From the NCBI GenBank assembly GCA_002633005.1, contig NMRA01000062.1, forward strand, positions 669,981-733,980: a stretch of DNA of 64,000 nucleotides, written 5' to 3'. Below, piece after piece: positions 11,330 to 26,300 of this stretch. The notes beneath the pieces were generated by a model. That model saw nothing but the letters and a program-made list of their open reading frames with translations, was not told the DNA's origin and did not search any database. Source of the stretch: Phoronis australis. Taxonomy: Eukaryota; Phoronida; Phoronidae. Both the position numbers and the translations under genes were made by a program. How positions within the stretch are numbered: the first letter of the stretch is position 1; each line of letters opens with the position of its first letter.

Positions 11330-14300
11330 GTATTCATTAAAATTCTAGAATCTATGAGCATGACGAGCTGCTGAAAACTATGCAGGAATGATTGTCGATA
11401 CTTCATAGTCGAATGACCTGTGGCAAGCACAGTGTAGCCTATTACTTAACTTCAGATAAACGAACACCTTCGTCAAAAAGTCCCAGTCATCGATCTTTAA
11501 AGGTTTCCATTCTCTCGCATTTGAAATTTTGGACCAAGAAGATCAGTTGTGTCAATTTCGCTATGTATGAAGCCTCGTCACCCATAGCGCGTATCTGTGT
11601 AGGGCGTATTTGTATTCTAATTTCAGGTCCATCCGAGGACAGCAGGTCCAATAGGTCGAGTAGGGCACCGGTGAATCACTCTCGCTTTAGCAAAAGCGCT
11701 CGCAAATTGGGGAAAGTTCTCGGACAGCTTGTTAAGCACGCGTGCAACGAGTGCTCACCTTCGACAGAACCAGGGAAGTCAAGGTTCTGTCAACTGATTC
11801 AACAACTGTCTAAAACAACAGGCGTAGCGGCGTCCACTTTGCACAGTCTGTGTTGTAAGTCGTATTACACAGCGGGGTCACAGTAAGCGAAAAACGTGCC
11901 AAGAAGTCGCGTTAGTTTCTCTCGTTACATTTTTTTAACTTTGGACGAAAAGTCGAGTTTTCATACATACTAATGGAGTTTTAAGAAGTTCACTCAATGA
12001 AACATCTATGGCCTTTTCGACGAAACGCCATGAGGCGTTATACATGTACAAGTTTCACGCAATGTGCAACTGCGACTCGAAATTGAGGGTTATAGAAATA
12101 GCTCTACTTTGATTGTTCTTGTACCACTAAATACAATGATTGTCAGAGACAAAAGGGCGATGCATCGGCAAGAGTTCTTGCTTCGTTTTTCGTTAATGAG
12201 CAACTCGACCGGTTCTCTAGCCTTGAAATCCACACTACCAATCTTCAAAGAAACCATCCAGATGTAAAGATTTACATCGCTGTCTCCCCTCCGAAATAAA
12301 CTTTAAAATTAAACAATACGGAGAATATGTTTTGTACATGGCAGGTCACTACACAGGAACACCCTTGCATCACCTCAGCATTTCTCAAGATGATGAGAGT
12401 AAGTGTGGCAGTCCTGTGGGTGAACCTTCGACAATCCAAGAAAGGTTAAGAGAATCCCGCTTCTCAGTCGAACAATCGTACGATGATCTTCACCGACGCG
12501 AACATAACCTACAACCGGAAGAAGACTGGAGGAATAGCCCCCTTCTCACTACTAAGGTTATCCTGGAGGCACTTTGTAAACCGGAAATCAAAGGGGCCAT
12601 TGATGAACTTTTAGCTCATCGATGTGCCGATTGCCAAATTCCTGATCACGCAACTGATAGGACATCGCATTGTCAGTTTGTACGCAACTTGTCGGAATGC
12701 AGCGGTGTCCCGATAGCTACACTAAAAGCCATTTCATGTAAGTTAGACAAATCTAAATTTTCTAATATTTTTTAGATTACTAACTTAACGTCGACATTCG
12801 TGAGAAGACGCTAGCGTTTTAGCCAGACACACGAGCTGTCAGCGAAGAGGCAATTTTCAACAACAGCCTGTTTCGTCACCATCCGAATCGCTTTCAAACA
12901 AAAGCTGATGTCAAAACACCTTCACTTTCTGCCATAAATTGATTGATGTGAAGATAGAATAAAGGCCTATTACCTCCTCCGCATGTGTGTCCTTTGAAGT
13001 GGGCGGCCTGGCTACAAAAGTCCGCCAATGGTTTTAGGGGTAACTAAAACCAGGCAAAGCCAGGCCCGCTGTGTGGGGGGGGGGGGTTCGGGNGGGTTCG
13101 GGGGGTTCGATCGATCCCCCGCGGGAAAGGTCCAGCCCCAGCTTATCCGTTAAGTATAGCAACAACAAAATTGTTACCGTATAATAAATAAGTTAATAAT
13201 TTTGAATTTGCTTCACGTAATCATCGGGCCGTATCCTTTCAACTTCGCTCGAGTGGTGTTTGCGTAGATGACAGGATCGTGCAGACGATTAGAGGAGGCT
13301 GTATTGAACGCGCGTGGTGGCAACACCATAGGGTAACAAGGGAGTCTAACAGTAAATGCCTAGGCGTACCTAAGCTATATGGCAGCGAGAGATCTCACAA
13401 AAAGTAGTGCGGTGTTAATGCCTTAAAAACTACCAACAAAAAAACAAAACAAAAGAGCATAGGTTTGTTATCAGCTATTTTTGTATGTTCGCCAGTATAA
13501 CACGATAAAGGCATTTTCAAGTTTCGAATTGAAAATGATCATCAAATATGTTGTTTATCTGGTGTCTTCTTTGACTGTGCATTGACGGATTGGCATGCAT
13601 GCGTGTGCACGTGTGTGCGCTCCCATTCTTTTAAATTCAGTTCACAGTCTTCTGTCGTCGCTCAAAAGCCAGACATTTTACTATCGTGTTTTCTTGCACT
13701 AAGAAAACCTCGACGAGCACGTTCACATTATTAAGGAAAAGCAGGTCTAGACCTAATGAAAATGTTGGTCAATGAAGAAAGCATTTTCTTGCTAATCATT
13801 GTCAATGGTGCACAACCTCAGAGACTTCATACGAGCAACAAATTTGATGGCGAAGATTTCCAATGTTACATGTCACTACTCCGAAGGTTTACTACTCTCG
13901 GTCTGCAGATTCACTATATACTCCGAGTTCGAAGGTTCACTGCATCGAATGTCCACATACTATGAAACCAAAGCTCCGAAGTTCATTACTCTGATTGTCT
14001 GCTAAGGAGTCGGAACTGACATGAATAAAGTGTTGCATTTGTGTCCATTTAGCAACCACTGAATGGGTGTGCAAGAACTGAATAGTTCTTAAAACGTTGA
14101 TTACGTTGTTTACAAATAAGCCCAGTTCCAATCACTGCCAATCTTATATCTCACTAACGACTCATTCTAAAGCAGGGACAACATCTGGACGACCCACTGC
14201 GGTTTTGAATGTAAGAGGACTGAATGGGACTCCTTGACTTCGTGAAAACTGGCAGGGACACGGTAGCCTCCTAACTACATAATATGTAGTTTCGGCACAG

Positions 14301-17300
14301 TCGTGTGCGTGGTTCCGGTGGGTGGGGTTGAGGCGCAGCGACCGCGCTGTGAAATGATGTGATCTTGACATGGATTTGATGAATGTATCGTGCTTGATAA
14401 TTCATCAATATTCCTACTTCATATTCTTTGAAAAATGCAAGAATGTACTCATTTTCCGTATTCGTAAGACATGCAGGCAATTTCACATTAGCACGAAATC
14501 CAGGCAACGTGTTTTAGTACCAGGTGGTTATTTTCGGTATAGGTACACCACTCAGTGCCCATCTACTAACCGATGCATCGTTTATTTTTGCATGTAAAAG
14601 AATAAAAATACACCTGAGTCTGGGGCGGATCCAGGATTTTGAGTTAGGGGGGCCAGGGAAGAGTATTAGTCATGATTTGCCCGTCAGACATTCGCACCCT
14701 GGAACTGCCAAATGGAATCTGGAAACATTTTAGGGGGGGAGCATGCTCTTCTTGCCCCCCACCCCTAAATCCGTCACTTTGAGTCTGAAACTTTATAGAT
14801 TTTCATAGTGGTTAACTTTCGGGGTAGTGAATCTTCGTAGTAATGAACCGTCGGAACGGTGAGCCTTAGGAGTAGTACAACTTCGTAATAGTGGGCTGTT
14901 CCCATTTCCAGGGATGTAAGCAACTTAAGCAACACGCAAAACAATAACTAGATAAAAAATTTCAAGACATTCTGTGACTATATATTTCCGTCCAGTTACG
15001 TAATGAGGTGTAACCACTCATTTACGTACGGATGATTTGTGTCATCTTTGTGTATACCGAATTCCCTTCCCGCTAATTAAGCCGCGCCCATTGCCTTACC
15101 AAAACCCTACAGTGTCGACGTTTGCAAAATATCAAAGGTCCACCGTTCTAGAAATTCGAACCACCCCCCAAGCAATGTTGGCTACGGGCCTGAATGCGTG
15201 AAAGGGCCACGTTGAACCGTGGAGTTCTGATCGGAAAGAAGCTTAACGTACACTTCTAAATTGCAAGAGGTGGACCTCAAATGTACTGGATATCTTGGGT
15301 GTTGTTATGGTTCAACCTACAATCAGAATTGTCTCAATTCCGTGCACTTTTGGTGCTATACACAGGGTGGTTGAGAAGTAGCACTACCATTGATGAGAGA
15401 GTTGTATCCACACGAATTACGGTACTTAACCATGTTTTGTTTCATTTCAACTCAGCTCATTCCTACTGATTTTCATTGGATTTTTTGAACCAGCGATCAC
15501 CTGCGACAATTTGGCGAAAAACGTTTGCGTGAAAATCCTACATGGGTACACACAATTCCACCGTAAATGCACGATAGCAAGACCTGCTTCTTCGCAAACG
15601 ACAGTAGCTATTCTCATATGGAGCGTTCGCTTATTATGCTTTCCAGTATATTCTCTGTACTTCAGTTCCATATTAAGATCGTGCTTGTTAAAGAATTAAA
15701 CAGGTCGGAAGAAAGTGTTAGCAAGAGCGGAACTATCGTGCACGAAATGGAAATTAAGCTCGTAAGAAAAGCAGTGTATTCATGACACACATTGAGGACG
15801 CCCCTAGAATTGTGCACGGCGTAAGGGGTTTTACATGAGGTGAACTTGACAAAAGTAAATCTTAAGAGATGTTTACGTGAAACCTTTTCGCACGNCTTAC
15901 CAAAACTCTACAGTGTCGACGTTTGCAAAGTATCAAAGGTCCACCGTTCTAGAAATTCGAACCACCCCCCAAGCAATGTTGGCTACGGGCCTGAATGCGT
16001 GAAAGGGCCACGTTGAACCGTGGAGTTCTGATCGGAAAGAAGCTTAACGTACACTTCTAAATTGCAAGAGGTGGAGCTCAAATGTACTGGATATCTTGGG
16101 TGTTGTTATGGTTTAACCTACAATCAGAATTGTCTCAATTCCGTGCACTTTTGGTGCTATACACAGGGTGGTTGAGAAGTAGCACTACCATTGATGAGAG
16201 AGTTGTATCCACACGAATTACGGTACTTAGCCATGTTTTGTTTCATTTCAACTCAGCTCATTCCTACTGATTTTCATTGGATTTTTTGAACCAGCGATCA
16301 CCTGCGACAATTTGGCGAAAAACGTTTGCGTGAAAATCCTACATGGGTACACACAATTCCACCGTAAATGCACGATAGCAAGACCTGCTTCTTCGCAAAC
16401 GACAGTAGCTATTCTCATATGGAGCGTTCGCTTATTATGCTTTCCAGTATATTCTCTGTACTTCAGTTCCATATTAAGATCGTGCTTGTTAAAGAATTAA
16501 ACAGGTCGGAAGAAAGTGTTAGCAAGAGCGGAACTATCGTGCACGAAATGGAAATTAAGCTCGTAAGAAAAGCAGTGTATTCATGACACACATTGAGGAC
16601 GCCCCTAGAATTGTGCACGGCGTAAGGGGTTTTACATGAGGTGAACTTGACAAAAGTAAATCTTAAGAGATGTTTACGTGAAACCTTTTCGCACGACTGT
16701 AATAGCTGTAACCGACCTGTACGCAGGCCATACACATTAGCGACAGACCTAGGATGTTGCTGGTAAGTTGTGAGTCGAAAAATCCAAAAGACAAGCAGAT
16801 GAGTCCATAAGCATTACATGCGGCGCCATTTTTTCTTTTTGTTTTCCTGTGCCTGGTGGTAGTGACTCAGTTGCCCTCTTAAAACCATTTGTGTTACGTA
16901 CGGTTAAAGTTCCCAATACATACAACTATGACTTTTATTTCCAGCACGTCTTGAACAAACCGGTTTGCAAACGGAAGAATCACAACGCCAATTAGAACAC
17001 TATCAGGAACGCCACGAAAAAAAGACACGCGAACTTGTAAACTGCAGTAGAGACGCAAGTCAAGCAGTTTTCGCTTTGATATGTGAATCTAAAGTTGTTG
17101 CAGACGAGCTCAAGGAGAAGGTCAAAACTGCCGGAGAAAAACTTGACGCGTTCACTGAATCATCTTGCAGGTGGTCTGACCGACTTTTAGAGCGAATAAA
17201 TTTTCTCACTTTGGATACCGACGAAGGTTATGGCACTATCTTAAACAATATGAGCGATTTTGCAGCAAGAGTAACAGTGCTTCGAGAGGAAGTCGACAGT

Positions 17301-20300
17301 CTGACTTTGATTGCTTGTACAAGATCAAAAGAGCTTTATGGATACAAATGTAATGCAGAGGAAAGATCTGCACAACTGTCGCTGAACGCAAGAGCCAAAC
17401 TAAGGCACCTATCTACGCGGGCAGGTTTTATAGGGGGTAGAATCGAGCAACTTCACGTACGAGGCATCTCTGCAGGCACCGTTATGGAAGATCAGCTGGA
17501 AAAGATAGCAGCTGGTATAGATAAGATCAATGGTGAGGTGGAGGAAATCAGAAATTTCATCAATACAACAAAAGAGGCCATTGTAGAAGAATTGGATAAC
17601 GTCGCACAGTTCGGCGAGTCATTTAAACGAGAAGTGGACAAACGGTTTGCGAAGATTACCAATGATCTGAGTGAACTTGAAAATGAATTTAAACGCACCT
17701 TGATACGAGTTGACACTGTCCGACAGTTTGAAGTGGAAACACTGCCAAAAATATTCGCAACAATTAAAAGGGAATTGTCTAATAAACTAGTTGAGGTTAC
17801 TGCAGAAACTGAAGTGGCATCAGCCCAGTTAAAGACAATGATTCGAGAGTTGGAAGAGCGCATGCTGGTCATTAACACATACAGTAACAAAGTCATTCCT
17901 CAATCAAAATCCGCCGCCGAGAAACTGGTGAAAAAAGTTGCGCAGATGCGACGCGACATTGAATCAATCTTGAATGAACCCACAACGGATGCAACTGAAT
18001 TAGTGAAAAAATCACACGAAATTGAAGAGTCAATTGTGGGGGTATACGAAGAATGTAAACCAAACGCTGAACAACTTGTTAAAAAACTCGATGCCAAGAA
18101 GATATGTGTCGATGAATTGGCTCTTCTTTGCGGTGAACAACTCCGTCTTTTCATGGACCGCCTACGGCCTTTCAGACAGAGGATAGAGACACTGAAGTTT
18201 GAAGACACCGTGTCTGATATGGTAAGAAACGTTGATAAATCTAAGGAGATATTTGAAAATCTGGAGGAATTAGAAGGGGAGTTAAAGACTTTCTTCGACA
18301 GCATGTCAGAGAAAATTGCCACATTTCGGTCAGACCTGGAGAAGATATTCGAAGACACCGATTTCATCGTTGATTACATTGCAGAGAATAATAACACTGC
18401 AAGGACTGCTCTGAGTGGCCTGCTCGAGCGCTACCTTGCGGAAGTACGGAAGAGTGCCAATTCTGATGTCGCAACAGCTGAGAAAATTTATAAAATTTTA
18501 ATGACCGACTTTGATAGAAAGCTTACATCCATTGGCGTTGACATTCACGAGCTTTGTTTAAGCTCTGGTCCGAAGGTGGCAAACTTACAAAAAAAATCAA
18601 GTGACTGTCTTTCCAAATTAGAAAAATCAACCAACAGAATCAAAAATCGATATAAAGTTCTAGCCGCCCGGTGCAGAGACCTTTTACTAAGGACGAATCA
18701 ATCTAAAGGCATTAGCGACGAAAATAAAAAAAATCAAGGACAACTTGTTGTCATAGACAGTGACTTGCGTGGTCTATTTGACGAATTTCGTGGAAAGTCC
18801 GACACACTGATTCAGCAAGCTTGTCTTTCAAAACCAGAAATCACAGATTTTTGTCGGCAGTTCAATTCTCAAGCCGAAAAAGCTACCTCAAAATTGGAGA
18901 AAGCAAAGGAAAAAGTCGTGGGTAAGTGGTCAGCAAGTGAAGATTATGAAGGTATTGCCAATGCAATACAGTGTGAATGCGAGTCGGTTGGCGTGCTTTA
19001 TAGGGGCATTTTGAAATATTTTCTTGACGGTGAAGCCAATCTTAGCTTCCATATAGACTCTATTGGTAAAGATTTCGCCGAAGTTACCGAGTCAATGGAA
19101 AGCAAACTTGAAATAATCAGCCAGGACCTTGATAACTACAGAATGGCATGTGATGCCTTGGAAGAGAACAATAAGGAGAAAATATTTTGTGAGCAACATG
19201 AAGAATCAAATGTTATAAGAACGCCTGCGTTTACAGATGATAAAACAGAGAAGAGTGACGATGAACAAACTTTACCCGAAACATTTACTGATGTCATGGC
19301 GAAAGAGAAAGAACCACTCAAAGATGGATTCCCATCAGCAGATGTGTCCCAAGGAGACGTACAGGAACTGTTCAAGGCTGATAAGGAGATAGTAGGAGTG
19401 GGGGAGGAAGAACACGAAAGAAACAAAAAAGAAAACAAAGAACAGTTTCAAGAGCACATTCAAGAAGGCAGTGTAGAAGAAGTACAGTTCAAAGACAAAA
19501 TGAAAATACTTGAGCTCGACAACGAAGACGTGATCAAAGAAGAAATTAAAACAGATGACGCTGAGGAGAGAGAAGAAATTAGAGAAGAACTGGAACTAGC
19601 TAGTTCGGATATAAAGGGCCTGATTCACCAGGGAATGGAAAATGGCGTAATCGCACAAGAGGACCGTACTAAAAGAAAGGAAGAACTCGAAGCACAAAAC
19701 GAACAAGAAACCACTAAAAGAAGAAGCTTATCTCCAAGACGGCAGCAAAGACAGAAACTTTCTGAGTCACACAAAACGGCACAAGCGACGATTAAGGCTG
19801 CTAAACGGGAAACCGAAGGAAAACTAAGATATCTTTCAGACAATGCTCATAAGGCAAAACATGAAATAGAAAACATAATCAAACATGCAAAAACACAGGT
19901 GCGCAACCTTGAGTCCCAAGCGAAGCGTGCACATAAACTGTCAGAAAGAACCACTTTTCCAACCGATGCCATATCTGCTCGTGACGTAAATAAAGAACTC
20001 GACAATTTGGGCAAATCTATCGAACAAATGTCATCGGATGGTAAGGCATTTGGAGAGAGAATGATAAAAAAGGCAAAACTAATTAGTACCAAAGCATGTA
20101 ATATGCTGGAGTCGCTCGAAGAAAACAATGATGAAATTGAGGATAGGTTAGACTCATTGATGGAGAGCAGAACGACCTCGATAGACTCAGGTATATCTCT
20201 TGAAGATATGGATCCAGCCCAGCGAACAATAGACAAACTAGTTAGCCAAGCACAAAAGTATTGTATTGATACGTCTGAACAGTGCAGTTTTCTCACTGAG

Positions 20301-23300
20301 GAATTGGACAACCTGGCGTTCCAGATAACGGAGCATTCGGCAGATGCTGAAAACACGCTAAAAGACATCACTGATTCTTTGGAAAAGATCGTGCAATATT
20401 GCAAAGAGGTAGATGGTAGAAAAGAAAGTAGGAAATTCGATAGCCGCGATGCCACAAAAGCATACACGCCAATCGAGGAAAAAGCAAAAACTAAACGGAG
20501 TTCTACGGAGTTAGAGGCAATTGTTAAGCAGTGTAGAGAGGTAGCAGAATCGACTTTGAAACGAGCCACGGAGGTCACGGAAGCGCTAAAACAGAAAGTT
20601 GGTGGGATAAACGACAGTTTGATAAACTGTTCAGAGCATTCGAGAGTGAAGAGAGAAAAACTTGAGGACAAGGCCGAACAATTGGCAGAAGAGATATGCG
20701 ACACTCCTGAATACACGCAATTACTTAAAGATCAGGGTTTGAAACACCCTGATACACTTTTTGAAGAGATCAAGTTTCAATGCCTTGAGGAGAAGAGGAA
20801 AATGAAGCAGCTCAATGGAAAACTGACTGACACCGATTCGAGCATTTCTAAGGTGTCAACCGATCTGAAAGCCCGTGCCAGAACACTTGTCAAAGAAGCT
20901 AAACAATTAATGCATAACGCCAGGAGGGCTTCAGTGGACTCTACGGCAGGTAAGGCTGATGGGTGTAGGCACAAATCCGACGAAATCATGGAAAAATGCC
21001 AAGTCCTCATGAAAGACCTTAACGCTCAATCTGAAGACATGACTAAAAAATTAGAAGAAATACTCACTGACTCCAACCTATGCAGCAGAAGGTTTTACGA
21101 AGAAGCAGATAAAGTCAATGCAGAATTAGACAAGATGATCATTTCTTTTGAAAAACACAGGGATGTTACAAAAGGATATGAGAGCACGGACCAGCCAGTG
21201 CAAAAGCGCTTATTCAATTCGCAACAGATGCTAGAAGCCCTAAAAAAACAAACAATGGACGTAGAAAGACAATCTATCAATGAAGACATAAACTCAAAGA
21301 AATTAGCAAAAACACTTGCTGAAGAATCAAACAAAATTTTGAACAATCTTGATGCGAAAAACGACAAAATTAATGCAGATCTGGAGAACCTTAATCACGA
21401 AACAAAGGCTCTAAATGAACAATTACAGCAAAAAGCTAAAAAGTTAATAGACGATTTAGAAAAGGCACCACAAAATCTTCTTGATAGCAGGGATGCCGAA
21501 AGATCCAAACGCCTTTCGTGTATGGTTGATGACGTAATAAAAAATGGAAATTCTAATATTAAAAAATTAATGGAAAAAGCAGATGGCGTATCATGTTCCA
21601 TCGTCAAAAAATCCGAAGACATAAAGGGACGGACTGACAAATTACAAACGAAAATTCTAAATGATAGGATTTCGTTTGCCTCCCAAGACGTTTCTGACGA
21701 GGACAAGGTGTCTACAAAAACTCAACTCCAAGACGTAATTGACGAGTGCAAGGGCATCATGGAGGCTTTTGGAGATGAAGCAAACGAAGTGTGCTTCAAC
21801 ATTGGTAAAGTAAAAATGGACTCTGCCGAAATTGCCAGGGAAGCAGAATGTCAGACTGACGCCGTTCAAAGTGAGCTGCAAGACCTCACTTACATGTACG
21901 CATCAATGGTTCAAGGCTGTAAACGGGACAGACACAGAGGTACGCTAGAACTCTTCGACCACCTGAAAGATTCCGAAAGAGACATAGACGCATTTTTGAC
22001 GTATTTCGAAAGACTTGCTGAAACAATGGAAGAAGAATCACAAGTCATTACAAATAATCTAAGTAGAAAACTGATGCTTGCAACACAGAATATATTCGAC
22101 ATGGGCGACCAATTAAAAAGATGGACAAACGAATTGAAAAGCCAAGCAGCTATAATACGCGTGACCATGCTCAAAACTGAAAAACCTCAAGAGAGTAAGC
22201 ATCTAAGCAATTTGGAAGTTTCTGCTGACAAAATTGAAACTTTAGGGTGCAACATAAATAAGAGCATCACAAAAATAAAAGACAATGCAGACTGCATGGA
22301 AGACAAAATCCACGTATTGTCTCAGGAGTATGACGAACATGTAAAAAATATACTCGCTGAAATTGATCACCTCAAGTCATGTAAAGTAAGTTTGGCAGGC
22401 ATCACATCAGTGGAGAATCACCAACAGATTTTTAAGGACTTAGAAGAAAGAATGGAATCTACGCAGTCACACGTGAACATTTTAAGCGAGAAAGTTGACA
22501 GTTTTCACGTGGAGCTTTACGAAATAGAGATGGAATTAGGGGTTCTTTGCCAGCAAGTCGATGAATCAGTGACCAGTCTCAAGAAAGATTTGCAAGATGT
22601 ATTACGTAAATATCATTCGTCCTGCATTCCTAAGACGAAAAATCGCCGCAGAAGTTGTCTAGACAAAATTAAACAATTACAATGCACTAGCAAAGGGAAT
22701 AGGTCAATCATCAAAGATTCACGTGAGCTTTTGACCTCGTTGGAAGAAGAGGCTGATGTGGCAGTCAATGATTTAATTGACGAAAAGAATACTGCACTAG
22801 AAAGAATTGCTAACCTCTCATCGCAATCAGAGGACATAGCATCACACCTGGATAAAAAGACAAAAAAATTAGAGTCTGATATTGAGGATGCCAGTTACGG
22901 GTCAGTGAAAGAGCAACACTTGAAAAGCACTCACATGTTGTCCAAGAAGGCTGAAGGTATTAAACGAGACGTAAATCTAGGACTCGAAAAACTTAATTCT
23001 CGCAAAAGTCATATGGACGACATTGTTAACAACATTGCATCTGGCTACAAAAAGAAGGCAAAGCAGCTCATGAAAAAAGCACAGGTTGCTGCCGAAAATA
23101 TTTGCAGGGCATCACTAGACCCAAATACCACCCAAGAAGAGCAAGACCAACTTCAAAAAGACTTCGATGGACTAGTAGATAATTCCAAGTCACTTTTATC
23201 TGAAATTGTTGAAAAAACCGATGAGCTGGAATACAACATTTTTGAGTTGGAAGTCGATGCCGGCGCATTATCAAAAAACGCGCAAGACAGCTCAAATGCT

Positions 23301-26300
23301 CTTGAAAAGGATCTTGATGCCATAATGCACGATCATTATTCTGCTGTTATGCCAAAGCCAGAAAAACGGTTCACAAAAACTATAGACTTAATTCAAAATC
23401 TAAAGCGTGACAGCAGACTCGAAAATCCTGCTGCTATAGTGAGGAATTCTGCTTTACTCATGGAATCTTTCAAGGGCGAATCAGAAAGCATGGTTGATGA
23501 GCTTAAGGACAAAAATCAGGACTTTGGAAATTATCTCGGAAACCACTCAGAAAAATCTGACTTATTAGCAAGAGATATTAACAGAATGGCACAAAAAATA
23601 CAAACGACACTTGAAAGTAGTGAAAAAGAAAAACCAAACCCAGACAGCCTTGCAAAGACCAATACTGTCAAACAGAGCATGATGAAGATGGAAAACAAAA
23701 CCAAACAAAATTTAAAAAGGTTACAGCAAGATATGAGAAACGTTAATGCAAACATCGACCAATTATCCGATTCATACCCACACCAAGCAGAGAGAATAAT
23801 TCGTGAAGCAATTGACATCGCAAACAATATACAAAATAAGTCCATAAATGAAAAAGACGAATCCTATCGTCACTTTGAGGGGAAAATCGATGAGGCTTTG
23901 GCTATTGCTAATAAAGCTTGTGATGAAGCAAAAGACGTCCATTTCAGCATCTACAACTTGGGAATGGAAGAAACGTTACTATCAAACAGTCTTGACGAAA
24001 TGGCCCTCAAAACAAAGAATAATTTAGGTGAACTTGTACGAGGCGATGGATCACTTGGTAAGGAAGACCTGCAGAGTAGCGCCGCAGATATTATAGAGTC
24101 GATAAAAGCTTTGAAAGACAAACCAGTCTATGACAAGGAAGAACTCATTGATAAGCCCAGACGACTTGTTAGTGTTTTGCATTCAGGTCGAGACATGATC
24201 AAGGAACTCGTTAAAAGAGGGCAGAGTGTTCAAAAAAGAGCTCATAGTAAGGGCGATGAGATGGATCACCTCGTTGAGAATCTTAACACCAGATTGTCAG
24301 CCTGTGAGAAAATTTTGAAGGACGCTCCACAGGTGTCTCCGATAAAAGATAAATGGGGACGGATGAAAGACTTGCGGGCGCAGTTGGAGAATTTAAACGA
24401 AAAAGTTAGCACTGCCAGAAACCAAGTGGAGTTAGGTATTAAGGAGATTAACCAAGACCTTCTTAACATTTCTCAGGATTACGACGATAATGTCGAGGAA
24501 ATAGCCCACGCAGTTGATACTGTAGCAGGGGTTATCAGCGAAACGTCTTTTAACCAAAGTGACGATACAAAAACAGTACATGCCATGCTTGACAATATTG
24601 TTAAGAAATCAACTCGTCTAAAGGAGAATTTCGGCGAGAAATTAAACGTGGCCTATTTTGAGGTTTTTAAAACTGAAACGGATTTGGAAAACTTAGAAGG
24701 CAATGAACCCGAAGTTGGTGTTATTGGTGACGAACTAAACAACATAATGCTAGAGTACCGCAAGTTTATTGACGGCGAGAAATTAGGGAGCCGTAAAAAC
24801 ACTATAGATGAGTTAAATCAACTGAAAAACATTGAAAAAGACAACATATCATTGGTAAAGGATTCTGCTCTACTAGCAATGTCAGTAGAGATGCACTACA
24901 CCAACACAATTGATGAGCTTGCGGGCTCGCATGAAAATACTCAAGCCAGAATTGGGGCAGTAACACAAGAAGCGAAGGCAATTGTGAAAGAACTGTCGTT
25001 ACAAGCAAAGAACGTTGGAGACAGACTCGACAACAGGTCGGCAAGTCGTCAGGTAGAAAGGAGAAAAACCATTACGAAAAAGATTGATGAATTGAGTAGG
25101 CTTTCCAAAGTTGCAACTGAAAATTTAACCAGAGATTCCATCATAGCTAAGAACAAGATAGAAAAATTGTCATCAACTGAACAGGGGCCAAGTCAGAAAA
25201 TGATGGTTTTGTCATCAAAGGCTAAGGAGCTTTTTGCGGAGCCGATACCTCTGTACCACGATCTCGATAACCTACGACAAAATTTCGATGAGATCGTAAA
25301 TGACTCCATTCAACTTGTGAAAGAATTTGATACAACAAATGACGATGCCAGTTCTCAGGTTCTAAAGATGGACATTGAATTAGACGTCCTGCAAACTGTC
25401 TTGGGTCAAAAATCAAAGGAGATTCGTGAAGACTTGGATAAAATACCAGAAGAAAAACCAACAGCAAAGACGAAAGAAATTCAAGAGGACGTTGAAGAGT
25501 TTGAAAAACATCATCTACAAAAAATGTCTGAGCGAGAAGCGGCAGCAAAATATGTCCTGGATGCGGTAGATTTAAAACGTAAAGAGATTTTAAAAGAATT
25601 GAAAGAAACAAAAGAAAAACTTGACAACGATTTCACGAAAACAATGCAAATAGCAAAAGCAATTGTTTGCAACCTTAGTGAAAACTACAGCACTGCACAG
25701 GAAAGGATTGATAAAAACTTTGTGAAAGCCAATCACAAAAATTTTGAAGACGTGCATCGTAAAATAGAGGACATGACATCTTCCTTCGACAATGATGCAA
25801 GTGCCTTACAAAAAAGCAAATGTCTCATAGTTGAAAAGATAGAGCACGTAAATTCTGATTTTGACGGCCGTATCGGTCGTCTTTGTTGCAATCTGACGAA
25901 GATGAACGAGATGCACGAAAGCGGAAAAAGACAGCAAACAACAGGTTCAGAGCGAGAATATATATGTGGCGAGTATGATAAAGTTATAAATGACGCAAAA
26001 GTACTACTTCGCGAACTTTCCGAAAATGCAAATGCAATTACGCAAAACGCCAATACCTTCTATAGTGACGTGAACAACTTGACGCATGAAGTGTCGCAAG
26101 AGGCAAAAGAGTTGACAGAGGAGTTGGAGAAACTAACCTTAGAACAAGATCAACTGGAAAAAGATTACCAGTTGAATGAAAAGACGAACGAATCCAGAAA
26201 GATTAGACAACGTTTCAGAGAGGCGGTGCAACGAGTTATTAGGAAGACTGCCGACCAATCTCGAACAGAAAACGTAGAAAAAGAGGTCCTCTTAGATAAA

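Larger units (their letters stand above)
12738..16944 (+). other. Intron 3 of the giant gene
   Basis: This 4.2-kb intron includes about 0.8 kb of likely false duplication. It carries a G-run with a single N at 13093, a degenerate repeat region (13870-14915), an insertion with 8-bp target-site duplication (14615-14787) and the 800-bp duplicated block. No further coding exon was recognised. Phase continuity from exon 3 (…TCA T) to exon 4 (CA CGT…) supports a direct join. Confidence 0.7.

Noticed and set aside
15281-16586. Pairs of identical 62-74-codon frames, as if a small gene family
   Set aside because: The pairs come from the 800-bp false duplication around N 15895.
16965-16967. TTG as the start of the 3,560-codon frame
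   Set aside because: Animal genes rarely start at TTG. A good acceptor lies 20 bases upstream at 16944 in the phase needed by exon 3, so this is the inside of exon 4.
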